A stretch of 64,000 nucleotides of DNA. It comes from Collybia mongolica (Eukaryota > Basidiomycota > Agaricomycetes > Agaricales > Clitocybaceae). Positions 22,452-33,859 of this stretch are shown piece after piece. Location: assembly GCA_013420905.1 (NCBI GenBank), contig JAAXNY010000005.1, forward strand, positions 3,472,001 to 3,536,000, read 5' to 3'. The position numbers and the translations under genes are program-made. Position 1 is the first letter of the stretch. The number at the start of each line of letters is the position of its first letter. Below the pieces are notes generated by a model that was not told the origin of the DNA, made no database searches, and saw nothing but the letters and a program-made list of their open reading frames with translations.

Positions 22452-25319
22452 TCAAGAAGCCAAGCTCCGCCACATGCCGGCTTCAGGTACCTGACTTCGT
22501 GCCTGAAGAATCTTAAGTGCTCTCTTCCGGCCTCTGTCCCCCGCCCCTGTAGCGTCTGATTTGGCTGTGTCATCATGTGATTGAGAACCCTCTTCCTCTT
22601 CCTCTTCCTCGTCCAGCTCGTCCTCTGCTGCAAAATCAAGGGCACCAGGGTCCATTGATCTAGACCGGTCACGCTCTGCATAAGCCGCTTTGCGTATGGC
22701 AGTAGAGGACACGCTTTTCTGTGCGACGGGAGGCAAGCTCTCCGGGCGTTCCGAGACGGTCGTCTCAGGCTGATAAGACGCAAGTGACAAAGTTGGCAGT
22801 GGCCGGTGGACGGATTTGATTGGGATGGGTAGTGATCCCACAAAGTCAGCGCTCATCGTCGAATAGTCTGGAGGAAACATGATAAGGAACACGGTATACA
22901 AGCGTTGACAAAGCAATCTTACCATCGTCCCCACCATTTAGTCCATCGTAATAAGACCATGACTTGACCGGTCGAGTCAACTCGGCGACTCCGGGATCAA
23001 GACCATCCGCGTCTTCTTCCTCAAGTATATCTTCACCCCCTGTCTGTTCCTTTGAGTCCTTTCGACGCACGAACGTCTGCCAAGCTTTGCTATCCGACTT
23101 CCACGCCCCCCGATGACTCGGAGTGTCAGCAGCAACAAGTTTCAAAAGAGCTGCATCTTGGGCTTCCACCGGTGCTGGTGGATCAACCGAGGAGGAAACC
23201 GAGGTCCGTGGACGTGGCGGCAGCCTGGCTAATGATAGCGAAGCGGAAACATCGGTACCATGCTGACTCCTGGGAGGACGGACATGGGAAGGTGCTGGGA
23301 GAGAGGAAGGGCGCAGACCAGAGAAAGACCCAGATAGCCCACTCATGTTCTGATATCGAGGCCTTTTAGGGCGTTGAGGTTGAGCGGGTGGCTCTACAAG
23401 TGGAAGAGTGTGTTTTGAGCTGGGTGATGTTTCACCACCTTCTTCATCGAGGTCTTCGATTATAAATACCATATCTATATTACGGGCGTATAAACATTGC
23501 GCCTGAATCATAATAACAAACTTACCTCGTTGGTCTTGGTTTGCTAGGGCATCTTCCTCTTCCTTCTCCGAGTTAACCTCGCGCTTGATGGTCACGACTT
23601 CCGGCTTAACGTCAAAAGTAACTACTTTCTTCTTGCCTTTTGGAGTGCTCTCTCGGCCTCGAGACGAAGAACGTTCACCCTCCTGAGTTTGAATATGTGG
23701 AGCTGAAGACTCTCCCTTCGTGGGCGTTTGCTTCCCGTCATCCTTGGGATTTGGACTTCCTGCTCGGCGAGATGGGCCACCTTGTTGACTTCGATCTGTG
23801 CCCCGTGAATCGCCGTTTACTTCTTTCTCACGACCTCGTTTATGCCTTGCCATGTCCTCTTCATAATTGACGAAATACTGGAAACTTGCAGCAGTGTTAA
23901 TGGTGTCATTGTTATTCCGCCTATATTTGAGGATGTTACTGCCATCGGACGGTGGCGGCAATACTAATGTGGATGAACCTGAGTTGGAAGATAGATTTGA
24001 CCGATTGGAGGCTGAAGACTGTGGCCGATCCGATGGTAGTGCTGTCTGGTATCTACCCAAGCCGTGGAAAGACGATGTTGCAAGAGAGGCCGAAAGGCCA
24101 GACATCGGTGGCGCACGCGGTGGCGACGATCTCGAAGGTGAGATAATGCTCGGGGTAAAATCTCGAATGGCGACAGGCGTCCCATAGGTTGGACTTCCAA
24201 GGCCATTGGTCGAAGGCCGTTCTGAGGACTTTGAGATGGGCAGTTTGGGCATGGCTGCGCGGTCCCGTTGAATTTGGCTTACACTCTCTCTGAACTTCTG
24301 CCACAAAATTTCCACATTTCTTCGTAATTCAGTGTCCGCCTTCTCAATCTCGGAGACTTTAGTCTGTATTAGGTCAACAATAGATTGTTCCGCCGCAGCA
24401 CGTCGAATGAGAGACTCCTCATTGGCTAAAGACGCCAGGTAAGCAAATATCGGATGTGAAGGGGTGTATGGTGGCGGCAGGAACAAAGGGCGCAAATTCG
24501 ACAGATAGGTGACAGGGGGTGGTGGTGAAGATGCTGGCGCGGAACGAGGGGATGGCGGTCTTTCGAAGATGGGTTCGATGGGGGGCGGCAAATATTGTGT
24601 GAGTGGTAATAGGAGCGAGAATGTCCCTGAGTAATCTGAAGACGACTCGGCATCTTGAAGACCGTTTCCTGTCTGAGGAATAAATGAGAAATGAGTATTG
24701 GGCCGCAAAAAAGAGCCCCTCGCAGGACGACGCAGACATAAAAAATTTTTAACAAAGGAGTAAAGCACTCACTAAGCATTGTTTATGGACCTCTATCCAC
24801 CCATTAGAACTCTTCAGGATATCCCGTTCGACCCAATCTTCCGTTGGGAGAAGGGGTCCATCCTTTCCTTCAATATCTGCAGGATATGTCTGGTAAACAC
24901 GATAAATGAGGAGCCCGCAAATTAAACAGGTGATGGTCGTATATCGGAAGCATCGAGTTGTCCCATTGATGGGTGTACCCCTCGTGCGCGTCCTCACTGT
25001 GACTTGAGGGTGGGCCTGATAAGATAATATTAAGCAGCAGCTAAAACAGCTCTGTGAAACTTACGACGGTTATCCCCTCCTCTCCAACGAATATTGGAGT
25101 GAAATCGGCATCCGCAATCAAGTCCGTGGCCACTGTCTCTGTAGGAAGAGGGCGAAGACGGATGTTGAGACACTTGCAGGCATACTGTTGGCCGCCGTTG
25201 TCCGCAGTAGCACAGGGCATTGCGGAGGATGGGAGAGGAAGTACGCAGAGGTTGAGTGAGTGGTAGGTGAAGGTAAGGGACAGCGGGAGAGGCGGTAGCC
25301 GACTCGGATACCGGACCAT
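22452..25319 (-). CDS. Uncharacterised basidiomycete protein: N-terminal Cys motifs, coiled coil, long disordered tail
   Basis: I do not recognise the family. From the ATG at 25319 the first exon (MVRYPSRLPPLPLSLTFTYH) leads into QQYACKCLNIRLRPLP. A second exon has RCFRYTTITCLICGLLIYRV and PLLPTEDWVERDILKSSNGW. The C-x-C and C-x-x-C pairs with conserved aromatics suggest a small zinc-stabilised beta fold. A later exon gives a proline-rich stretch (LPPPIEPIFERPPSPRSAP) and a helix (DLIQTKVSEIEKADTELRRN), a likely coiled coil. A long S/P/R-rich region with basic clusters (RESTPKGKKKVVTFDVK) and acidic runs follows. The end is an acidic segment (DELDEEEEEEEGSQSH) and a basic tail (GRKRALKILQARSQVPE), stopping at 22452. 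The composition fits a nuclear protein. The N-terminal layout recalls zinc-binding eukaryotic proteins of the STEEP type, but I cannot support homology. Confidence 0.65.
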
Positions 25320-25734
25320 CTGCTTAGGCTCATGTATGTTTCAAGTCACACTACTACTACATAAATCCTGGGTTACGTCCGCGAACATCGACATCAATCC
25401 GTGGGTCACCCAGTCTCCTTTCCTCACGGCTTAAGGGCCCCACGACAGCCTAGAAGCTACCCCGCGGTACAAGCCTTACAGGGAGCATTAACATCATCGG
25501 TGTGTAAATCGGCATCTCATGACCATGTCTGACGCCTGAACTGTTACCTTCCACGTAACACTCAATTGAAACAGACCATTATTCTCACAATCCTTACAAT
25601 ACTATGTACGTAGAACGAATGGGCAACTTACTTCACCTCCGCGGTATCTGGACCACGGCCGCGTTATGCTTCAACAGCTTATATTTCCCCAAGTGCCTCT
25701 GTAAAGATTCCGAGTGACGCAGTTCGACCAATCC

Positions 25735-28563
25735 TCACTTGTCCTTCTTCGATTCCCCGATCACGGCAATATCCTTTGCCATGACCTGCCCATACTCGTT
25801 GACTCGTTTCGGGTCGATCCGATAGATCCAACGCTATAACACCATCAGATTTAGCGGGACGGCGAAAGCGCCGGGTGGGGTGATCACACACCTGATACAG
25901 GAAAATGAGGAACACCAAGTCGTCACTGAAGACGTAGTCAATGGTGATTTCAATGGTTCGGCCGAGGTAAATTTACCGGAAACATGCCAAGCGATGCAGG
26001 AATGGCATTTTGATACAGAACCTATACATTGAAAATATCAGCCAAGAAACTACCCAGCCATAGACTGCAATTTTACGCAAAAAAGTCATCAACAACTGTT
26101 GACAGTGTTTTATATACCATAGCCTTCATCGGCATGTGCGCCACGCTCTGTCAAGGTTTGAGAAAACCAGTGCCAAATGATTGAATAATCAATATACCTT
26201 GAGCTTGTAGTTGATTATCAACTGAGGGACCAGTTGCGCCTGGCAAGGATATCATGCGTTGGAGGATATATCAAAAACCGGGTAGCGACCAGAAACTTAC
26301 AAATCCAAACATGTAGACAAACGACGTCAGAGTCGATATGACGAAGCTGTACCACCCCTTGTGAGTGTTATACAGGAGAGAATATCCAGTATATGCAGCA
26401 AGAAGTGGGAAAGCGGCATAAGAGACATAGCGGAAGGCCAATTTGTCATATCTATAATAGTCAGGGATTAGTTGGGATGTTGTGGTAACAGGAAGTATCA
26501 TTACTCTTGGGTTTTCTTTTCATCATCGGTCAGTACGTGCTTGTCTAGATTGATGTTGAGGCTGTGTAGGCATGATTTATCGCGATGAACGCGCACCTTT
26601 GATGTCAAGTTTATATGGGAGCAACGCGCCAGCGGCGGTGGGTGCGAGACTAATGTCCACGGCTTTTGTGATCTAGTTGTCATTGAACAATTAGTCTTGG
26701 GTTACAATAGAGAGGGTTGCCCATTGCTCACCTTCCACGCCTCCACAAGAACACCGGTGCCAGACCCGAATAGAATCATCCAGCTCGTATTCTCATTGTT
26801 ATCGATGAGATAGAGAAGGATAACGATTTGAACGAACACATTCGTGACAATCTGGCCATTGCGTATCAGAGCTTAACTCACACATCGGAAACGAGATAAC
26901 TCGGCTTACCGTTCTGTACCAAATGAGCCCATGTTAACTGTGCTTAGAGATGCAGTTGATACATACTCACCTGACAGATACACCAACCATCTCCTTCTTT
27001 TGACGCCAATGGGATACATCTGATTTGAACGCAAGCATCTCGAACCTAATGTGGCATTCTCAGACCTGTCATGCAAGAACTTCAGGAGGAACAACAATAG
27101 GTGACTCACACAACATGCAAAATGCTAACTAAACCTGTCAACCCAAGGAACCAAGGATTTGTTTCCAGCAGCATCCTTTTAATTTCGTCTAGCTCGGCAC
27201 CGGCACCAGCCCCTTGTTGCTTAGCGGCTTCCTTGAATCCGTTAGTAATAGCTGCGAACATTTGGAATTTGAGGTATGACATCGGTTGAAATACTATCTG
27301 GAGCGGGAGAGATGGAGTGGTAGAGTTGAGCTCCTCGTAATGTTCCCTGAGATGCCAAAACTCATTGGGAAAAATGATGGGTTTGTAAAAGCCCTTTGTG
27401 CCAGTCTCATCCCGCTCGTCTGGAATCAGGTGGATATCTGAATTAGATTAAGATATTTAGGAAAAAAGGAAGGAATATAGTATGATGGGTATGGGACGAA
27501 CGTTCCGAAATGGCTGGTGGTAGAGATCCATATGGAACAGTCGACGCATCCGACACCAGGACAAGCGTAACATTCTGGTGGAATCAGCATAGAAACAGAT
27601 TATCAAAGAAAAAAGCACGTACGCGATGCCAGTGTGGGGCAATGTGATCCTCCTAGAATCATGTCAGCACTAGAATCTATAGGCTGCCTGAGAGACAACA
27701 TACTTCATCTGGTTCGTTATCTGTTTCATCCGGGCCGCTCAGCAGATTCTTCTCCTTGCGGATTTTGAGTCTACCAAGGTATGGAGTCAAAACTGATATC
27801 ATTATGAGTAGTGCAAATAGCTACGATCAAAAGCGACGGGCTTACGTTTTCGAACATGGTGAACATCTTCGGGATTAAATAAAGATTTGTGAGGGTTGGG
27901 ACTTGCGCCATTCTTGGTCAAAAATATATCTGCCCACAAGGAGCCGTTTCTCAATACACTCTGGAAGCCATACGTCATGCCCTATGACAACTTTACATTT
28001 GAGTTTTACTCACCTCGGGAAACTTAACGTTCAAATCAACAACTCTAGAATCCTTATAGCTTCCAAAGGTCAGATTCTGCCATACGAATTTCGGGAGGTC
28101 CTTGTCTTGGTTTTCGCGCCACCCTGACGTCCACTCGCCACTGAATACATCGCCGTTCGGGGAAGTCGATAAGAAGACGTGCATGTCGAGGCTCTGCCCA
28201 AGCGACCATGCAAGGTTTGCGCTTGCAGGAGGTAGTAATCGTGGGTCCACTGCTGGTGGGTCGCCAGGTTTCGAAGGAACCGCAGCATGTGGCTTAGGTG
28301 AAGAAGATTGAGAGAGAAACTTGGTAGCTAGGGTGTGTATTTAGTAGGCTTCGAAGGTATTGACACCATGGAGAACATACCAACTTGTGAGATAGCCCAA
28401 ATAAGAAATACTTGCTGAAAAGTTCAGGGATCTCAATAAAAATATGACAATGTATTCAGATAGATTGCACCTGTATAATGCTAAATACTTTGCCAAATGA
28501 CGTTTGTCCGGTCTCTTCGTTGGGTCGTGGAGCAGCAGGCGCTGCAGTCCGAGGAGCAGACAT
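25735..28563 (-). CDS. CLPTM1: CLPTM1-like multi-pass membrane protein
   Basis: This is the homologue of cleft lip and palate transmembrane protein 1, an ER/Golgi membrane protein with a large lumenal N-terminal domain. The ATG at 28563 begins MSAPRTAAPAAPRPNEETGQ. A hydrophobic anchor (FSIIQVFLIWAISQVATKFL) follows. The lumenal part has LDMHVFLSTSPNGDVFSGEW, FVWQNLTFGSYKDSRVVDL and HIHLIPDERDETGTKGFYKP. The C-terminal half has family blocks FEMLAFKSDVSHWRQKKEMV, GSGTGVLVEAWKITKAVDIS, LAFRYVSYAAFPLLAAYTGY, YSFVISTLTSFVYMFGFAQL and MPMKAMVYKTLSTVVDDFFA, with several membrane helices. It ends RIDPKRVNEYGQ..ESKKDK, TGA at 25735-25737. There are about a dozen small introns. The gene appears intact. 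Confidence 0.92.
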
Positions 28564-28694
28564 ACTACTTGTAGTGGTCAGACGTGAACAAATTCGCAAC
28601 GGCTCCCTCGGCCAGCGTCTCCATCATCACTTTTCGTAAGCCGCCAACATAGCCATCACTCTGCCACGTTGTCGATAAAATAGTCTCTAAAATA

Positions 28695-29684
28695 CAGTCG
28701 AAGCTCTCTTAACCCATACCTCTCGGTCACACCTCCAAGGGTATGGGTTATGGAGAGTATGGGCTTTGAGAATGGTACTAAAAATAGGTCAAAAAAATGC
28801 TTGTACGATAAGTATCTAGTAATTGGGGTATATAAGGCATTAATTATGTACGATGGAAGTAATCTGTAAGGCAGGTTGAGGTCATTGACCGCGATTTCTC
28901 CAAACGCATTTGGCGGCCAAAGGAACCCAAAATCACCTCAAGCTTGCGTGCGAGGGGATCGTCAAGATGTTCAGTGTACCTGTTGATGACTGATGCTGCC
29001 TGAAACACCTCGCGATGTGATGGACGGGGTTCAAGTGGTGTGTCGTCATCAACGTCATCCCCACCGTTAATAGGCCCTTCTTCCCATCCGGTCACATGGC
29101 AGTTCCTGCACTAGGAATCGCAAGAATACACATACGTTTCCGTTTGCTCCCCACCACCTTGGCTAGGTCACCAGCGGCCTCCCGTAAATGCTGCACAACA
29201 CCTTTCTGTGCATCATCCATTCTCTCGAACCCCCTCTCGTAGTCTGAAGCATCTTCTAGAGCATCGAGGACTTGCTGCTCGTCCACCAAATTCGCATCGT
29301 GATCAAGCCAAATCTCGTCTTGCGATGAAATTGACTGTCTTGCGGCGAGCCGAGCCTGAAGGGTCTCTTTCCTTGCTTTGACTTGCTTTTTAAGGATGTT
29401 GAGCCCTTTTTTGAGGACCTCGAGCGGTTTTAATGCCATGGCTCATCCGTAAATGATAGAGAAAACAAATTATATCGTGTTTGTAGGGTTTGGGGTACAA
29501 ATGAACCAAAAAAGGACTAGTAAATTGTATGGGTTTTGCGCCACAGGGGGTATGGGGTATGGGGTATTAGAATGTTATGGGTTATGGCCGAAATTCCCCG
29601 CATACCAACTTGGTAATGTACAAGGACTATGGGTTACAAGAGATTATGGGTTATCAGAGCTATGGGTTAGGAGAGCTTCGACTG
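28695..29684 (-). mobile_element. Tigger/pogo-like DNA transposon remnant, internally deleted
   Basis: The element is bounded by terminal inverted repeats: CAGTCGAAGCTCTCTTAACC at the left end (28695 on) and its complement at the right end (to 29684), about 23 bp with one mismatch. It is flanked by TA on both sides (28693-28694 and 29685-29686). CAGT-type ends plus a TA duplication are the signature of Tc1/mariner-pogo/Tigger elements. Subterminal regions hold many copies of a TATGGGTTA-type repeat on both sides. The 990-bp interior carries only the two ends of a transposase, so it is non-autonomous. The close TIR match suggests fairly recent insertion. Confidence 0.75.
28844..29439 (-). pseudogene. 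Truncated Tigger-type transposase (N- and C-terminal parts only)
   Basis: The N-terminal piece runs from the ATG at 29439: helical segments LKKGLNILKKQVKARKETLQ and ISSQDEIWLDHDANLVDEQQ, ending near GSKRKR at about 29125. A C-terminal piece (EGPINGGDDVDDDTPLEPRP, LARKLEVILGSFGRQMRLEK, TCLTDYFHRT) ends at 28844. As I recall, these are the two ends of basidiomycete Tigger-like transposases. The helix-turn-helix/CENP-B DNA-binding region and the whole DDE catalytic core, normally about 400 residues, are missing. The two pieces can be joined only by a very short intron-like gap of about 26 nt, which better fits an internal deletion. A neutral alternative is a small domesticated host gene. Confidence 0.6.
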
Positions 29685-29976
29685 TAGTCTCCTTTACTTG
29701 ACTTTGATCACTTACATATCCGTACACAAAATATCCAAAACCACAACGATATTGTTGATGATGAGCCCAGGCAACCAAAACACTTGAAACGTACCAAATT
29801 TCAACTCAATAGTCACGGTTATAACTTGAAAGGTCCAACGTTCGGTGACAAGCAACACGATTCTGGGTATTATTATGGCATTAGTCAGTCCTACTTGTTC
29901 AATTATGGATTGTTCAATGAAGTGATAGTGAAACTGATTACGATTTGGGTTTCAAATAGTATGAGATAGGGGAGTC

Positions 29977-30680
29977 CTAGTATTTTAGTTTACCATAAGA
30001 TCCACTCAGTTTAAACGTTCCCTCAGTTGGCTTCCAATGTATATTGATGTCGGAGGTAGGGGACAGTGTGTCATAGCTATAAAGATAATATTAATATGTT
30101 CCGTGAGTGAATCCATTTAATAGAAGACATAGTGTGACATACCGAACAGAAACATGTAAATCACCGACAAGATGCTGAAACTCGTCTTTGGGCATTTTTT
30201 TTGTCTTGAACGTGGGCGGCCCATCCAGACCCAGAAAAGCAGCAAATATCTCAGGGTCGGCGCATACACCATCGTACACCCACCTGGCTGAACCAGTTTT
30301 ACACGACAGCTTCCACTAATAGAAATCAATTCATCAGTAAATATCCCGGACGGATTGCAGAACTAACATCTACGCACAGTCATTTGCTTTCGAATACCAC
30401 TTCGAGCAGCACTCCGGAGTTTCTCTGCAGCAGCATCTAATTCCTCTTGTGACTTTGCTTTGGGCTTAGACACCTGAATTTCCTCTTCAAGGCTCCGCGC
30501 ATACAGCGCAATCTCTAATAGCAATCTCTGGATCGCGTCTCTGCTTTCAGGGATGAGGAAGTTGTTGGGATCGGTGACAATGGACTCTATATTTTGCCTT
30601 GCCGCTGAATGCGCCAGGCGAGGTTTCTTGGACTCTGCAGATGTTTTCGCGTCGCGTTTACGTTTGGTAGACGACATCAT
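29977..30680 (-). CDS. Conserved fungal protein of unknown function
   Basis: The first exon from the ATG at 30680 encodes a basic N terminus (TKRKRDAKTSAESKKPRL, a likely nuclear localisation signal) and a helical region (PESRDAIQRLLLEIALYARS, SLEEEIQVSKPKAKSQEELD). The second exon gives WKLSCKTGSARWVYDGVCAD, DPEIFAAFLGLDGPPTFKTK and KMPKDEFQHLVGDLHVSVRY; the last gives DTLSPTSDINIHWKPTEGTF, KLSGSYGKLKY and TAG at 29977-29979. Codon use and splice sites look like those of a real gene. I know no family name. The helical-then-beta layout with conserved W, Y and G residues is all I can describe. Confidence 0.65.
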
Positions 30681-32556
30681 GGTAATACAATACAGCAGGA
30701 AATCGAGAAGCGCGAAAAAACACGTATTCCACTGCTTCAGGCGTGGAACAAAGTTAGTAGGTAGCGAAATTTGTCACGGTCATGTGAGTTCTGTGCGTAA
30801 CTTCTTTCCATTCTCAACAACATCTGGATCCTTGAAAGACGTATGTAATTGTATGCAGTGATGAATGTGAAAGCCCTTTATTTCCGGCATTATTGATATT
30901 TCAGTCAATCGCCTACGGTATTCTTTTGTGCTGGCTATACCGCAAGGGTCTACCCTGTACTTTATTGTTACACGACATTTGTCAAGGCGATTTGAGGCGG
31001 ATACTTGTATTCCTACGCCGGAACTTGATGACCCTTTTTGGGTAGATAGTTCGCGTAACCCGCTCTTGAGAATAGCATCCTTGTGAGTTCTCAGGTCAGA
31101 GAACCACGTTGTCGATGATGGGCAGATGCACCGAATATTATGAACGTTGCGTTGGGTCCGTTCAACCTCACGTTGAAAATGGAGCGGAAATGAACTGGTA
31201 CGACAGTCTTCTGGATTTTTTCATTCCTAGCCTGTGGCTTCAAGTGTCACCTGAGCCTGACAAAAACCTTGGGAATACCCACTCCTATACAGCATATTTC
31301 AATGCATATATGCAAGGTTTTAAGGAGAGATTCTCTTGAATGCCTATTCCAGGTCTTTGGAATTTACCCTCAATAAGAGTGGTACCAAAACCAATAAATG
31401 AGCCTCGATATCAACAGAGGAGTCGCATTGGGTAAGGGTAAGAACTAGGCTTACGTTTTATGTATTGATGGATTGTTGTGATAGTTGTAAAAACGACAGC
31501 ATTATCTGGCTCAGCGGTAGGCAAAGTTCTGTGCGTCCTCAAGGCTCAAGGCACTATGTTATCTAAGTCTGCAAAAGTGCTTCAGTACCAAATCCAAATT
31601 TAGGCGTCAATTTCCTGCTATCGATTGATGGCAGACACGGGTTATGGGACATGAGCCAAGCGTCTCCTATGGGTTGGGCCTGATACTAATAGGCTCAAGT
31701 TGAGCGTCCCTTTATGAAAGTGGGTGGCGATAAAGCTTCGAAGGGCTCTTGGACTATGTCATATGTTGTCGGCCTTTGTACCACTGATTCGCTGTATGTA
31801 CAATAAAAAATAGATATCTTGACACCGAGAAGGATTTAAAAACGAAAAACAAAAAAAACTCTTGGGGGTCGATGCGCATTACGTAGTGGTGTGCTCTAGA
31901 GATAAGGCGCGTATTCCTTTTCAAGGAACCATTTGTAGAGAACCCACTCCGCAATTGAGAATCTGTGTGATGACGGGGGCCGAACTTATGAGCACTTGGC
32001 GCGCAAGGCATCACAGGTGTCGTGGGTTTAAATGATGTAGTTGAACAAAAGGTGTTGAGGCTTGATGGGGTTTGAAAGTAAGACGGGAAGTCTGAAGTAG
32101 AAAGCTGTCAAAGGGCTAAGAGTTTTCATTACAAGGGTTAGTGTAAAGGTCACCGTGGAAGTTTGAAAGCTCGTTCTTCTTTGTACATAGGTAACAAAGC
32201 AACCGGACAGGGTTAAGCAAAAGATTGCCGACAAAAATAGAATGTTCTGTAGAATCATCACGTGGAACAACCCCAACCCTCTGCCCTGATGGATACATCA
32301 CGTGGTTTATAACCCTCTGCCCAGCCTGCTTTTTATCTCAAGTACTCTTGACCAACAACTTCAACTCCAACCTATCATTTATCACCCCTTCTCCCCTTAT
32401 CGTGAGTCTCAACCCCGAGCCCGCACACTTCAACATTGAGCTGACCCTCCCCGTTCCTCAGACACCCATCCACCCAACTCCCCTCACCGACTATTGTATG
32501 TCTCAGACGCGTCGCTGCGTGTATTTTCGTGTTTCTAATATCTAGTCGTTGTCTAG
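30681..32556. other. Long intergenic region upstream of 14-3-3
   Basis: I found no supported gene in this 1.9-kb stretch. From about 32330 it becomes C/T-rich, typical of the leader of a highly expressed fungal gene. Confidence 0.45.
32255..32325 (+). promoter_or_regulatory. Twin CACGTG boxes in a 40-bp tandem duplication
   Basis: CACGTG occurs at 32259-32264 and again at 32299-32304, each inside ATCACGTGG, exactly 40 bp apart. ACCCTCTGCCC is likewise repeated behind each copy. A TTTATAA follows the second box. They lie about 255-300 bp upstream of the 14-3-3 ATG. CACGTG is the E-box bound by bHLH factors such as Cbf1/Pho4; which factor acts here is unknown. Confidence 0.5.
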
Positions 32557-33486
32557 ATGCCTGAATCTCGTGAAGACTCTGTCTACCTCGCCAAGCTCGC
32601 TGAGCAGGCTGAGCGTTATGAAGGTATGTTCTCGCATCGCCAATCTCTATCGTCAGCTCACAGGTTCCTTATCAGAAATGGTCGAGAACATGAAACGTGT
32701 TGCCTCGTCAGACCAAGAACTCACTGTAGAGGAGCGCAATCTTCTATCGGTCGCGTATAAGAACGTTATCGGTGCTCGTCGCGCGTCATGGAGAATCGTC
32801 TCATCAATTGAACAGAAAGAGGAGTCGAAGGGTAATGAGGCCCAGGTCGCAATGATCAAGGGCTACAGGGAGAAAATTGAGACAGAGCTTGCCAAGATCT
32901 GCGAGGACATCCTTGACGTGCTCGACAAGCATCTCATTCCTTCTGCTGCTTCAGGTGAATCGAAGGTCTTCTACCACAAGATGTAGGCTTTTCAGCTTTT
33001 TCTCATCGACCATGAACTAACTATCTCTCAGGATGGGTGACTATCACCGGTATCTCGCTGAGTTCGCCACTGGCGATAAGCGTAAAGATAGCGCCGACAA
33101 GTCGCTGGAAGCCTATAAGGCTGCCTCAGACGTTGCTGTCACCGAACTCCCCCCGACACACCCCATCCGCCTCGGCCTTGCACTGAACTTCTCAGTCTTC
33201 TACTATGAGATCCTCAACAGTCCCGACCGTGCATGTCATCTTGCAAAACAAGCCTTCGATGATGCCATCGCTGAGCTCGATACTCTATCAGAAGAGAGCT
33301 ACAAAGACTCGACACTAATCATGCAACTATTGAGAGACAACTTAACGTTGTGGACTTCAGATATGCAAGATTCTGGTATGTCTTGAACGAATATTGCGCG
33401 TAGTATCAATATCTCATCTTTTACTTTCAGCTGACAAGCCTGCCGATGCCAAGGATGAAAGTGCGGAAGCAGCTGCTGAGGATTGA
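32557..33486 (+). CDS. 14-3-3 protein
   Basis: This is a dimeric phosphoserine/threonine-binding adaptor (Bmh1/Rad24 type) acting in signalling, cell cycle and trafficking. The ATG at 32557 begins [20 protein letters not shown]. Family blocks follow in order: [40 protein letters not shown] (signature 1), [60 protein letters not shown] (signature 2) and a short acidic tail. The phosphopeptide-binding lysine, arginines and tyrosine of the family are present in these blocks. Length is about 255 residues, as usual. Three short introns fall in GAA G/AA, AT/G and after DSG. TGA is at 33484-33486. The tail ([13 protein letters not shown]) is typical. Confidence 0.96.
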
Positions 33487-33859
33487 TTCGTCTTTGTTTT
33501 GTTTTGTCTACCATCATTACCATCTGCCCCCCTGCGACGCCTTGATAAAGCGTCGTATGCTTCCACTCTCACATCGCATTGCCACGTACCTCAGACCTTA
33601 CGATTATTATTAGCTCTAGTCAATCAATTTCGTTATTATCGCCATGTTCAGTTCGCATCATTAGAGTTACTTGAGAAGGTCAAAGTGATTGATTCAGTGT
33701 TCTAGTCTGGTTGATGCGTCTCAAGGACTGTAGGTACCATTCGAACTCTCAAACCGAGGTACTCGGTTGTATAAATTTATGGTAACATAGTCACCGTCAG
33801 AATCAGGGTCACGTAACCATTGACCTGCCGAACACCATCTGTATCTGGTCTGTGCACAC

